This document shows positions 54,957 through 63,044 of a stretch of 64,000 nucleotides of DNA, piece by piece. How positions within the stretch are numbered: the first letter of the stretch is position 1; every line of letters starts with the position of its first letter. The notes beneath the pieces were generated by a model. The model searched no databases, was not told where the DNA came from, and saw nothing but the letters and a program-made list of their open reading frames with translations. A program made the position numbers and the translations under genes. The stretch spans positions 496,001 to 560,000 of the forward strand of contig NZ_LN890656.1 of assembly GCF_900066015.1 (NCBI RefSeq), written 5' to 3'. Origin of the DNA: Candidatus Promineifilum breve (GTDB lineage Bacteria > Chloroflexota > Anaerolineae > Promineifilales > Promineifilaceae).

Positions 54957-55230
54957 ATCCGTTTCGCCCGTCCCCATCTGTCGCCAATTCTTTTCTACTC
55001 TTTCCGTCTTAAATCCGTGCCGTCCGTCACCATCCGTAGCCAATCTTCTCTTCTATCCGTCTTAAATCCGTTTCGCCCGTCCGCATCCGTCGCCAATTAC
55101 TTCTCTTCTTTCCGTCTTAAATCCGTGCCGTCCGTCCCCATCCGTAGCCAATCTTCTCTTCTGTCCGTCTTAAATCCGTTTCGTCCGTCCCTATCCGTAG
55201 CCAATTCTTTTCCACTCTATCCGCCGCCAA
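54957..55230. repeat. Tandem array of 53-55-bp units
   Basis: Five units start near 54957, 55011, 55064, 55119 and 55172. Two alternating types (AAATCCGTTTCGCCCGTCC and AAATCCGTGCCGTCCGTC) each continue with CATCCGTAGCCAAT and TTCTCTTCT. It is the longest simple array here after 5625. The gap between the receiver and Uma2 genes holds nothing else. Confidence 0.92.
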
Positions 55231-55234
55231 CTCT

Positions 55235-55921
55235 TCACTCTTCCCGACTCGCGAACCGTTCATCGCTGTCGAAAATCTGGCGCAAGAGGCGGCTGGTTTT
55301 AGGCTGCGGCTCCTGCCACAGCCACGAGACGTGGAGCCAGAAGCGCGCCCCCTCATAGGTCAGCACCGACGAATAGAGCCGGCCGTCCGCGTCGGCTTCC
55401 ACCGGCTGGAAGATGCCCGCCGCGTCGCGGACGAAGCATTCCACCGTGCGCTGGTTCGGCCGCGGGTCGATCAGCCAATACTCGCCCACCCCGGCCTGCT
55501 CGTACTCGGTGAACTTGCGCACGCGATCCTCGCGCACGCTGCCGGGCGAGACGATCTCCAGCACCATGTCCGGCGCGCCGTTGAAGCGCATTTTGTCGAA
55601 GCCGGACAGACGATCTTTGAGGACGACGAACACGTCCGGCTCGCGTGATGGCCCACCCGGCCACAGCTTGACTTCCCAGGGGGCTACCCCGGCCTGGCCG
55701 ATATCAAGTTCATCGACGAATGTACTGATCAAACGAATCAAAAAAACGACCGAACTCTGGTGTTCAGATGACGGCGGCATATATTCGATGTACTCCCCAT
55801 CCACCCACTCGGCAATGCGCGTCTCGCCGGCCAGCGCCAGATACTCCTCATAGGAAGCCGGACGGCGCACAACTTCCGGTTCAGCCCGAACAACTGCGGG
55901 AGCGATTGTCATTGTTGCCAT
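55235..55921 (-). CDS. Uma2 family (DUF820) putative endonuclease
   Basis: 228 residues. Core motifs are better preserved than in the copy at 2209: REPDVFVVLKDRLSGFDKMR, GAPDMVLEIVSPGSVREDRV (Asp and Glu), KFTEYEQAGVGEYWLIDPRP. The PD-(D/E)XK fold predicts a nuclease, but physiological role is unsettled. Its 3' end abuts the 54-bp tandem array and its 5' side faces a 25-bp-armed palindrome that ends the ALDH transcript. Confidence 0.88.
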   Translation of the reverse strand: MATMTIAPAVVRAEPEVVRRPASYEEYLALAGETRIAEWVDGEYIEYMPPSSEHQSSVVFLIRLISTFVDELDIGQAGVAPWEVKLWPGGPSREPDVFVVLKDRLSGFDKMRFNGAPDMVLEIVSPGSVREDRVRKFTEYEQAGVGEYWLIDPRPNQRTVECFVRDAAGIFQPVEADADGRLYSSVLTYEGARFWLHVSWLWQEPQPKTSRLLRQIFDSDERFASREE

Positions 55922-55950
55922 ACGTCTAGTATACCAGAAGCGTCAACTCT

Positions 55951-56023
55951 GTAGGTTGAACATCCCTGTTCAACCAAAAAACCAGGTGGTCGCCGCGGGG
56001 TTGAACAGGGATGTTCAACCTAC
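55951..56023. terminator. 25-bp-armed inverted repeat ending the ALDH gene
   Basis: GTAGGTTGAACATCCCTGTT... (55951-55975) pairs perfectly with 55999-56023. Each arm contains its own palindrome TTGAACATCCCTGTTCAA. The ALDH stop codon (56020-56022) lies within the right arm. Confidence 0.85.
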
Positions 56024-57648
56024 GAGCGGCGCACGCGCAACAGCATCACCGCCAGCGCGGCCACGGCCGACAGCGCCCCCACCCCGGCCGCCGTCCGCGT
56101 CGCCACGGCGCGCACCTCCTGATGTTGCTCCAGCAACTCACCCAGCGGCTCCACCCGTTGCCGCCAGGTCAGGCCATAGGTCGCGCCCATCATCGCCTTC
56201 AGCAGCCGGTAGGTTCCCGGCCGGCGAATCCAGATCACCGGGTCGATGGCGCTGGGCGGACGGCTGATGGAATACGCCTTCATGCGTGTGAATTGCGTCA
56301 CCTCGCCCCGGCCGTGGGTGCGCGTGTTGCCGCTCAGCTTCGTGCCGCCAAAGGGCAGTTGGGCCACCGAATAGTGCGACATGGTGTCGTTGATGTTGAC
56401 CACGCCGACGTGCAACTGCCGCCCCACGCGCTCGGCGTGTTTCAGATCGTTGCTCCACACGTAGGCGCTCAGCCCCATGTCGCTATGGTTGGCTAACTGG
56501 ATGGCCTGGGTGTCGTCGTGAACCTTCATAATGGGCATGATCGGCCCGAAGGTCTCGTCGGTCATAATCTTCATGGAGTGATCCACGTCCACCAGCACCG
56601 TCGGCTCGATGAACATGCCCGTCTGCTTGCCGCCCAGCACCACCCGTGCCCCCTTGTCCAGCGCGTCGCTCAGATGGCTGTTGACGATGTCGCATTGCCG
56701 CTGGAAGGTCAACGGCCCCATCCAGTTGGGGTTATCCACCTCGGCCGAGTAGCCGACGCTGAACTTGGCCGTCTCGTCCAGCACGGCGGCCAGGAACTTG
56801 TCATACACCTTCTCGTGGACGTAGACCCGTTCGACGGAGACGCAGGCCTGGCCGGTGGAGTAGAACGCGCCCCACACGCCCCACTTGGCCGCGGCCGGGA
56901 TGTCGGCGTCTTCCAGCACCAGCATGGCATCCTTGCCACCCAGTTCGTACATGAACGGGATCATGTCTTCGACGGCCATCTTGGCTACGATCTGCCCCGT
57001 CTTCACCGAGCCGGTCAGGAACAGCAGATCGGGCTTGGCCCGCACCAGCGCCTGGCCCACCCGCGCGTCGCCGTGCAGGAAGCGCACATACGGCGCCAGC
57101 TCCGGCACGCGGTTGAAAAGCTCCTCCAGCAGCACGCCCGTGGCCGCGGCCACCTCCGACGGCTTCACCAGCACCGTGTTGCCGGCCAGCAACGCCGAGA
57201 CGATGGGCGGGATCATCAGATCGATGGGATAGTTCCACGGGCCGATGATGCCCACCACGCCATACGGCTCGCGCTCGGCCAGGAAGCGCTTGAAGAAGTA
57301 GAGGCCGCGCGGCACGCGCTCGGGGGCCAGCCACTTGGGGGCCTGGGCGGTGTAGTGGTGAATCTTCTCGACGGTCATAAACACTTCGTGCAGCGCGTCG
57401 AGGCGGCTCTTGCCATGATCCTGATTGACCACGGCGGTGATCTCGTCGGTGGCGTCGAGCATCACGCCCTGCAGCTTCTTGAGCAGCCGCGCCCGCTCCT
57501 TCACCGGCCGGGCGGCCCAGGCCGCCTGGGCCGCGCCCATCTCGCGCCGCGCCTTCTGCACCTCGGCCTCGGTCGTCATGCGCACCTGGCCGAACTTTTG
57601 GCCGGTGGCCGGGTTGTGGAAGTCGATACAGTCGTTTTGTGGGGGCAT
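56020..57648 (-). CDS. Aldehyde dehydrogenase with C-terminal membrane tail
   Basis: 542 residues of the NAD(P)-dependent ALDH superfamily. Catalytic Cys269 in STGQACVSVERV, general base Glu235 in YELGGKDAM, and the oxyanion Asn139 in IIGPWNYPIDL. The last 40 residues add a hydrophobic segment GVGALSAVAALAVMLLRVRR, suggesting a membrane anchor as in fatty aldehyde dehydrogenases. The gene follows the GMC oxidoreductase by 13 bp; together they could oxidise an alcohol to an aldehyde and then to an acid at the membrane. Confidence 0.93.
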   Translation of the reverse strand: MPPQNDCIDFHNPATGQKFGQVRMTTEAEVQKARREMGAAQAAWAARPVKERARLLKKLQGVMLDATDEITAVVNQDHGKSRLDALHEVFMTVEKIHHYTAQAPKWLAPERVPRGLYFFKRFLAEREPYGVVGIIGPWNYPIDLMIPPIVSALLAGNTVLVKPSEVAAATGVLLEELFNRVPELAPYVRFLHGDARVGQALVRAKPDLLFLTGSVKTGQIVAKMAVEDMIPFMYELGGKDAMLVLEDADIPAAAKWGVWGAFYSTGQACVSVERVYVHEKVYDKFLAAVLDETAKFSVGYSAEVDNPNWMGPLTFQRQCDIVNSHLSDALDKGARVVLGGKQTGMFIEPTVLVDVDHSMKIMTDETFGPIMPIMKVHDDTQAIQLANHSDMGLSAYVWSNDLKHAERVGRQLHVGVVNINDTMSHYSVAQLPFGGTKLSGNTRTHGRGEVTQFTRMKAYSISRPPSAIDPVIWIRRPGTYRLLKAMMGATYGLTWRQRVEPLGELLEQHQEVRAVATRTAAGVGALSAVAALAVMLLRVRRS

Positions 57649-57661
57649 GTCGCACCTATAG

Positions 57662-59536
57662 TTATTTCTTTTTCAACCCAAACAACATCATCAACACCGG
57701 CAGCAGCCCGACCAGCAACATCAACAGCGCCGCCAGCGGCGCGCGCGCCTTCTGCTCGGCCGCGCCATTGACCGCCGCCGGCTTCTCGGCTACCGGCTGG
57801 GCAATCGGCCGCCCATCGACGGTGATCAGATGCGGGTAGGCCAACGGCGCAATGGTCGGCAGGGCGGCCCTGGCCGGGATACGGCTCATGGCCCGTTCGG
57901 TCATGGCGGCGATGGTCAGGCTGGGGTTCACCCCCAGATTGGCCGGCACCACCGAGCCATCGGCCACGTACAGCCCCGGATAGTTGAACACCTGCTGATC
58001 GATATCGACCACGCCCTCGGCCGCGTTGCCGCCCATCGGGCAGCCGCCCAGAATGTGGGCCGTGTTGGGGATGTCGAGCAGGTCATTGAGGCCGACCCAG
58101 GGCACGCCATCGACCTTCTGGGCGAAGCGGTTGACCACGTCGCTGCCGGCCACCACACAGGTCGGGATAGGGTCTTCCGGGTCGCGCTCGGTTTGCAGCC
58201 CCAGGCGGAAGCCGTTGGACAGCATCCGGCCGCGCCGCAGGGACATCTTGTTCTCCACCGACTGCATGATCAGCAACACCGTGTCGCGCTCAGCCCAGCC
58301 GGGCAGCAGCCGCGTGTGCAGAAAATCCCCCGGCCGGCGGACGAAATGCTTCAGCGACTCCCACATCCGCCCGCCCAACCCTTGCCCGGCGCTGCCATAG
58401 CCGGCCAGCGGCCAGATGAGCGTGCGCATGAACGACGACCCCGGCGGATAGCGGCACGGCTCCACGCTGGTCACGTCGTCGGCCCAGAAGTGGCTGGTGA
58501 TGGCGACGCCCTCCGAGAAGTCCTGCCGCCGGTCGCGGGCGGTCACGCCCATGAGGGCCTCGCTGTTGCTGCGCACCGACTCGCCCAGCATGGGCGACAC
58601 GAGCGGCAGGGTGCGCGAGACGTCACGGCAGTTGAGCAGCAGTTCGACCGTGCCCAATACCCCGGCGGCGACGATGACATTGCGGGCGCGCACGCTGTCG
58701 CGCCGCTTGTGGCCGACGTCGGTGATTTTCTCGAAGGCGACCTCGTAACGCGCCTCGTCCGGTCGCTCGCCGTAGAGCGGCTTGATGACCTCCACGTTGC
58801 GCTCCGGCAGCACGGTAGCCCCGAACTTCTCGGCCAGATAGAGGTAATTCTTGTCCAGCGTGTTCTTGGCATTATGGCGGCAGCCGACCATGCAGCCGCC
58901 GCAATGGATGCAGCCGGTGCGCGTGGGGCCGTGGCCGTCGAAAAACGGGTCGTGGACGGTGACGCCGCGCTCGCCGAAATAGATGCCCACGCCGGTGGCC
59001 TCGAACGTGTCGCTCTGGCCCAGGTCGGTGGCGATGTCGAGCAGGGTGTCGTCGGCCGGCCACATGCACGGGTTGGTGGCCGTGCCCAACATGCGGTTGG
59101 CGGTGTGGTAATGGGGCATCAGTTCCGCTTCCCAATCGGCCAGATGCGCCCATTCGTCGGCCTCGAAAAACGCCTTGGGCGGGATGCGGTGGGTGCTGGC
59201 GTAGATGAGACTGCCGCCGCCCACGCCGGAGCCGTTGAGCAGCCAGATGTCGCGGAAAAAATTCAGCCCCTGTGGGCCGAAGCAGCGCAGCGAAGGCATC
59301 CACAGATATTTGAAGACGTTCATGTTCGTCTTGGGGAAATCCTCGGCGTTCCAGCGCTTGCCGCGCTCGATGACCAGGACGGAGTACCCCTTCTCGGTCA
59401 GCCGCCAGGCGGACACGGAGCCGCCGAAGCCCGAACCGATGATCACGTAATCATAAACGCCGTTGGCCGCCGGTCGGCCGCTTTGCGCCGCCCGACCATG
59501 ACCGTTTGTCCGCTTCTCATCCAGGACGATGTTCAT
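57662..59536 (-). CDS. GMC oxidoreductase with C-terminal membrane tail
   Basis: 624 residues from ATG 59536. FAD-binding GSGFGGSVSAWRL at 34-46 after a Rossmann start, a Cys-rich CIHCGGCMVGC motif (about 220) as found in fatty-alcohol or long-chain alcohol oxidases and cholesterol oxidase-like enzymes, and HILGGCPMGGNAAEGVVD and NLGVNPSLTIAAMTERA for the C-terminal FAD domain with its conserved His and Asn. The C-terminal 25 residues (LMLLVGLLPVLMMLFGLKKK) form a membrane tail. It heads the operon with the ALDH gene and starts from a palindrome-covered promoter. Confidence 0.92.
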   Translation of the reverse strand: MNIVLDEKRTNGHGRAAQSGRPAANGVYDYVIIGSGFGGSVSAWRLTEKGYSVLVIERGKRWNAEDFPKTNMNVFKYLWMPSLRCFGPQGLNFFRDIWLLNGSGVGGGSLIYASTHRIPPKAFFEADEWAHLADWEAELMPHYHTANRMLGTATNPCMWPADDTLLDIATDLGQSDTFEATGVGIYFGERGVTVHDPFFDGHGPTRTGCIHCGGCMVGCRHNAKNTLDKNYLYLAEKFGATVLPERNVEVIKPLYGERPDEARYEVAFEKITDVGHKRRDSVRARNVIVAAGVLGTVELLLNCRDVSRTLPLVSPMLGESVRSNSEALMGVTARDRRQDFSEGVAITSHFWADDVTSVEPCRYPPGSSFMRTLIWPLAGYGSAGQGLGGRMWESLKHFVRRPGDFLHTRLLPGWAERDTVLLIMQSVENKMSLRRGRMLSNGFRLGLQTERDPEDPIPTCVVAGSDVVNRFAQKVDGVPWVGLNDLLDIPNTAHILGGCPMGGNAAEGVVDIDQQVFNYPGLYVADGSVVPANLGVNPSLTIAAMTERAMSRIPARAALPTIAPLAYPHLITVDGRPIAQPVAEKPAAVNGAAEQKARAPLAALLMLLVGLLPVLMMLFGLKKK

Positions 59537-59593
59537 GTTCCGGTTCCTCTTTCGCCGCGCGTATCTCGCGCCGGCGCGCCGCAGATGACGTAC

Positions 59594-59628
59594 ATTATAA
59601 CACATTGCGTCATTATGACGCAATGTGT
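59594..59628 (-). promoter_or_regulatory. Promoter with 29-bp perfect palindromic operator
   Basis: ACACATTGCGTCAT (59600-59613) is perfectly palindromic with 59615-59628 around one central base. On the minus strand a consensus TATAAT at 59599-59594 directly follows it. The palindrome thus covers the -35 to -10 spacer, the position of a repressor operator. It lies about 60 bp upstream of the GMC start. Confidence 0.7.
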
Positions 59629-59646
59629 CAATTGGGTATTTTGACC

Positions 59647-59695
59647 AGACCTGACCGGTTGCATGCGGACTCCTGTCCGCCAACCTGTCAGGTCT
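59647..59695. repeat. Family D palindrome
   Basis: AGACCTGACCGGTTG...CAACCTGTCAGGTCT with a loop containing GCGGACTCCTGTCCGC. The rest of 59537-59845 shows no gene. Confidence 0.85.
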
Positions 59696-59845
59696 GCAAT
59701 TTTGTTATGATTGTTATGCGAATTGTAATGTAACGCCGCTACCATACGCACCAGGAACAGGAGCACAGCGGCATAGCTGAGGCGCGCCCGCCCGGGAATT
59801 CGGGACGGTCAGTCCGCCCCCTCGCCTCGAAGGATGCAGCGATAG

Positions 59846-60040
59846 ATGAACCAGCGCGATACCGGCATCGTGGAACACGACGGCGAACGCTACATCAAGA
59901 TCCGCGGCGCGTGGTATAACGCCCGCACCTACATCAAGCCCCCGGAGATTGTCAGTCGACGGCTGGACGAGCGCTTCGGCAACGCCCTGCCCCCGGAGAA
60001 ACCGGCCCGTCTGAAACACCGTCCGCCCCTGTCCCTCTAG
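59846..60040 (+). CDS. Small hypothetical protein
   Basis: 64 residues: IVEHDGERYIKIRGAWYNAR, then KPPEIVSRRLDERFGNALPP. The GERYIKIRGxWYxA segment looks like a small conserved beta unit rather than a chance frame, and codon usage is like its neighbours. GAAGGA lies upstream at a slightly long distance. Function unknown. Confidence 0.5.
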   Translation: MNQRDTGIVEHDGERYIKIRGAWYNARTYIKPPEIVSRRLDERFGNALPPEKPARLKHRPPLSL

Positions 60041-60055
60041 GCCGGGGTCACACGA

Positions 60056-60150
60056 ATAGAACGCGGATGACGCGGATCACACGGCTTTTCGCCGATTTGG
60101 AGAGCTCTTATCGGCGACGATCCGCTTGATCCGCGTCCTCCGCGTTCTAT
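60056..60150. repeat. Family G-type inverted repeat (GAACGCGGATGACGCGGAT)
   Basis: AGAACGCGGATGACGCGGATCA pairs with TGATCCGCGTCCTCCGCGTTCT over about 45 nt. More family G words continue to 60200. No gene in 60041-60277. Confidence 0.85.
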
Positions 60151-60277
60151 CTTTTCTTTTCTGCGTTAATCCGCGCCAATCCGCGTCAGCCGCATTCTAT
60201 CTCTTCCCAATTGCCCCCACCCTCTCCGGCGGCTATAATCCGGCGTTGATCCCACCCAAGGACGCCGGAGCCTCGCC

Positions 60278-62536
60278 TTGATTCAAGTCGCCACCGCCAA
60301 CCGAACAACCACATCGCCCGCCTGGTGGCAAACGGCCGCCCGCCGCCTCGCGCCCGGGGCGGTTTTCGCGCTCTTCATGGCCTATCATTGGCGCATCATC
60401 AACCTGGCCGGGGCTGTCCCGGCCTATGGCGACGTGCTGGAGAATATCTGGGCCATCGACTGGTTCCTCGACGGGCTGCGGGCGGGCGAAGGGCTGCGCC
60501 TGTTCGCCCCCCACGTCTTCATGCCCGAAGGCTGGGCGCTGTCGACCTTTGCCAATGGGCTGGGCGTGTTCGCGCTGGCCTTGCCCATCGCCGCGCTGAC
60601 CGGCGCGGCCGTGGCCTTCAACGTCCTGCAACTGAGCGCTTTCTTGATCGCCTATTTCGGGGCCTACCGGCTGGGGCGGTTGGTGGCCGGGCAAGGCGCG
60701 GCTATCCTGGTGGCCCTGCTCTATCTGCTATGGGGCGGCCGTTGGTTGCGTGTCGGCCATCTCAACCTTCTGCTCGGCTCGGCGCTGTTGCCCTGGCTTA
60801 TCCTGGCGCTGGAGCGGGCACTGGCCGACCGGCCCGGCCGTTGGCGGTGGGCCGTGGCTGCCGGCCTCGTCTGGGCGCCGGCCATCACCTTCAGCCTCTA
60901 TTTCATCTGGATCGGCTTCTTCCTCTGCGTCGCCTGGCTGCTGGGCGCGGCGCTGGCCCGGCGCGTCACTTGGCGCGGCGCGTTGTGGCGGCTGATCGTC
61001 GCCGGCGGCGTGGCCGTGCTCGTTTGCGCCCCCTACTTCTACATCTACTGGCGGAGCCAGAGCGCCGCGGCCGGCTGGGATGTGCGCCACGTCAACGTCT
61101 GGAACATGAGCCTCGATTGGCTACCGGCGTACTTCCCCGACCACCGTCTGGCCTTCCTGCGCGAACTCTCCGCGCGACAGGTGGATGGCGTCCGCATTGA
61201 GGGCAGTTTCTCCGGCTTCGGCCTCTTGCTGCCCCTGGTGGCCTTGCTGGGATTGGCCACGGGGCGCGACAGCCGATGGTCGCGCCGGGCAACGGGCAGC
61301 ACCGGCGCGGCCATCGTCATCGGCGTCATTCTGGCGCTGGGGATGACCCTCACCTGGAATAACAAATACATCCCCGTCCCGGCGCTGCGTCCACTGAATG
61401 AGGCCATCTGGGACGTGGGCCGCGCCGTCAAGCCCGAGGTCTTCCCCGGTCCCGACGCCCCACCGGAATTCGCCGAGGCCATACCCCTGCCCGGCCTGCT
61501 GCTGGCCGCCGTGGTGCCCTTTTTCGAGGACGCTCGCGTGTCGGCCCGTTACCTGATGATCGCCGCCCCGGCGCTGTTGTTGCTGGTCGCCGTGGGCCTC
61601 GAGCGGCTGCCCCGCGCCTGGCTAAAAGTCGCCCTGGCCGCGCTGTTGCTGGTCGAGGCCGCCCGCTTCCCCCTCACCGGCGCTCGCTACCCGCCGCCGG
61701 CCTCGCCCGCCTTCGCCTGGTTGGCCGAGCGCCCGCCGGGGCCGGGCGAGAGCGTCCTCGACATCACGGCTCCAGGTCGGGGCTTCATCACCCTGGGGGT
61801 GGGCGGCGAAGTGTTGGCCGCGACCGGACTCCACGGTTGGCCCATCGCCGGCGGCGGCGGTAGCATCTTGCCCGCCCACGCGGCCTATCTGCGCGACTGG
61901 CTGCACGCCCACCCCGACCCGGCCGACGCCGCCGAATTTCCGACGCTATTGCGCGACTACGGCATCCGCTTCGTCCTGCTCCACATGCCGCCCAACCCGG
62001 CCGACGGTCCGCAACGGCTGGCGGCGGGCACGGCGGAACTGATCGCCGCCGGTTGCCACGACAATCAGGCCAAGCTCCCGTGGGATCGCACCATCTGCAT
62101 CCTGGAAGTGGCCCCGGCCGCGCTGCCGGCGGTCACCGTCCATCTGGCCCGCGGCTGGTCGGGCGTCGAGCCGTGGGGCGTATGGGCGCTGGGCCGCGAA
62201 AGCGCCGTCGGCTGGGCGGCCACCGCCGGCCGCGAGACGCGCTTCGCCGTCGAAGCTTTCCCGTTCTGCGTGGACAACCAGCCGACGGGCCAGACGGTGG
62301 AGTTCGTCGTGGACGACCGGGTCGTGGGCGATCAGGTCGTGGCCGCCCACCGCTGGGACAGTTGCGACGCGGCGCAAATCGAGGTCGTCGTGCCGGCCGA
62401 ACTGGTCGCCATCGGCTGGAACGAGCTGACCTTGCGCTTCGGCCGCGCCGACCGCCCGGCCGACGTGACCGGCGGCGCCAACCCCGACGGGCGCGAATTG
62501 AGCGTGGGCTTCACTCGGCTGGAGAGAATAAAATAA
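60278..62536 (+). CDS. Large polytopic membrane protein, glycosyltransferase-like
   Basis: 752 residues from a TTG start at 60278. About 12 membrane helices to residue 470. An N-terminal loop AYGDVLENIWAIDWFLDGLR with Asp near residue 47-62 and FAPHVFMPEGWALSTFANG resembles GT-C-type or YfhO-like membrane glycosyltransferases. The C-terminal third is extracytoplasmic with a beta-rich end. Sugar and acceptor are unknown. A distant relative of the GT39-like protein at 52296 is possible but not shown. Confidence 0.75.
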   Translation: MIQVATANRTTTSPAWWQTAARRLAPGAVFALFMAYHWRIINLAGAVPAYGDVLENIWAIDWFLDGLRAGEGLRLFAPHVFMPEGWALSTFANGLGVFALALPIAALTGAAVAFNVLQLSAFLIAYFGAYRLGRLVAGQGAAILVALLYLLWGGRWLRVGHLNLLLGSALLPWLILALERALADRPGRWRWAVAAGLVWAPAITFSLYFIWIGFFLCVAWLLGAALARRVTWRGALWRLIVAGGVAVLVCAPYFYIYWRSQSAAAGWDVRHVNVWNMSLDWLPAYFPDHRLAFLRELSARQVDGVRIEGSFSGFGLLLPLVALLGLATGRDSRWSRRATGSTGAAIVIGVILALGMTLTWNNKYIPVPALRPLNEAIWDVGRAVKPEVFPGPDAPPEFAEAIPLPGLLLAAVVPFFEDARVSARYLMIAAPALLLLVAVGLERLPRAWLKVALAALLLVEAARFPLTGARYPPPASPAFAWLAERPPGPGESVLDITAPGRGFITLGVGGEVLAATGLHGWPIAGGGGSILPAHAAYLRDWLHAHPDPADAAEFPTLLRDYGIRFVLLHMPPNPADGPQRLAAGTAELIAAGCHDNQAKLPWDRTICILEVAPAALPAVTVHLARGWSGVEPWGVWALGRESAVGWAATAGRETRFAVEAFPFCVDNQPTGQTVEFVVDDRVVGDQVVAAHRWDSCDAAQIEVVVPAELVAIGWNELTLRFGRADRPADVTGGANPDGRELSVGFTRLERIK

Positions 62537-62657
62537 CCACGGATTGACACGGATTTCACGGATCAACACGCCCCATAAAACTTGAGTACCTTACAGAATA
62601 GGCTATATTCTTAAGCCCTCGGAGCGACGGCGCTCACGCTCAACGGAGGCACACGCG

Positions 62658-63044
62658 ATGCACCACAACTTCAAACCCGACGGCTACAACAGCGTCTCGG
62701 TCTACATCATGGCCGACGACCCGCCCGCGGTCATCGACTTCCTGACGGCCGCCTTCGACGCCCAGCCGCTGCGCCAATCCCAGCGCTCCGACGGCAGCCT
62801 GGCCCACGGCGAACTGCGCCTCGACGACACGATCGTCATGATCTCCGGCGCGAATCCTGACGCCCCGGCCTTCCCGACCTGGCTCCACGTCTACGTGCCC
62901 GATGTCGCTGAGACCTACCGCCGCGCCCTGGCCGCCGGCGGCCGTTCCATTATGGCGCCGGTGGTGCAGGCCGGTGACAGCGACAAACGCGGCGCGGTGG
63001 CCGACCCGGCCGGCAATACGTGGTGGATATCAACCCAACAATGA
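62658..63044 (+). CDS. VOC family (glyoxalase/bleomycin-resistance-like) protein
   Basis: 128 residues. Two beta-alpha-beta-beta-beta repeats: SVSVYIMADDPPAVIDFLTA with VIDFLTAAFDA, and WLHVYVPDVAETYRRALAAG with DKRGAVADPAGNTWWIST. The latter motif is common to the PhnB/YfdE-like VOC subgroup. Such proteins bind a metal or a small ligand, but no specific reaction can be assigned. GGAGGC precedes the ATG. The stop overlaps the start of the ligase gene (ATGA), so the two are translationally coupled. Confidence 0.88.
   Translation: MHHNFKPDGYNSVSVYIMADDPPAVIDFLTAAFDAQPLRQSQRSDGSLAHGELRLDDTIVMISGANPDAPAFPTWLHVYVPDVAETYRRALAAGGRSIMAPVVQAGDSDKRGAVADPAGNTWWISTQQ

Noticed and set aside
55017-55358. 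113-codon frame through the 54-bp array
   Set aside because: Repeat artefact that runs antisense into the Uma2 gene.
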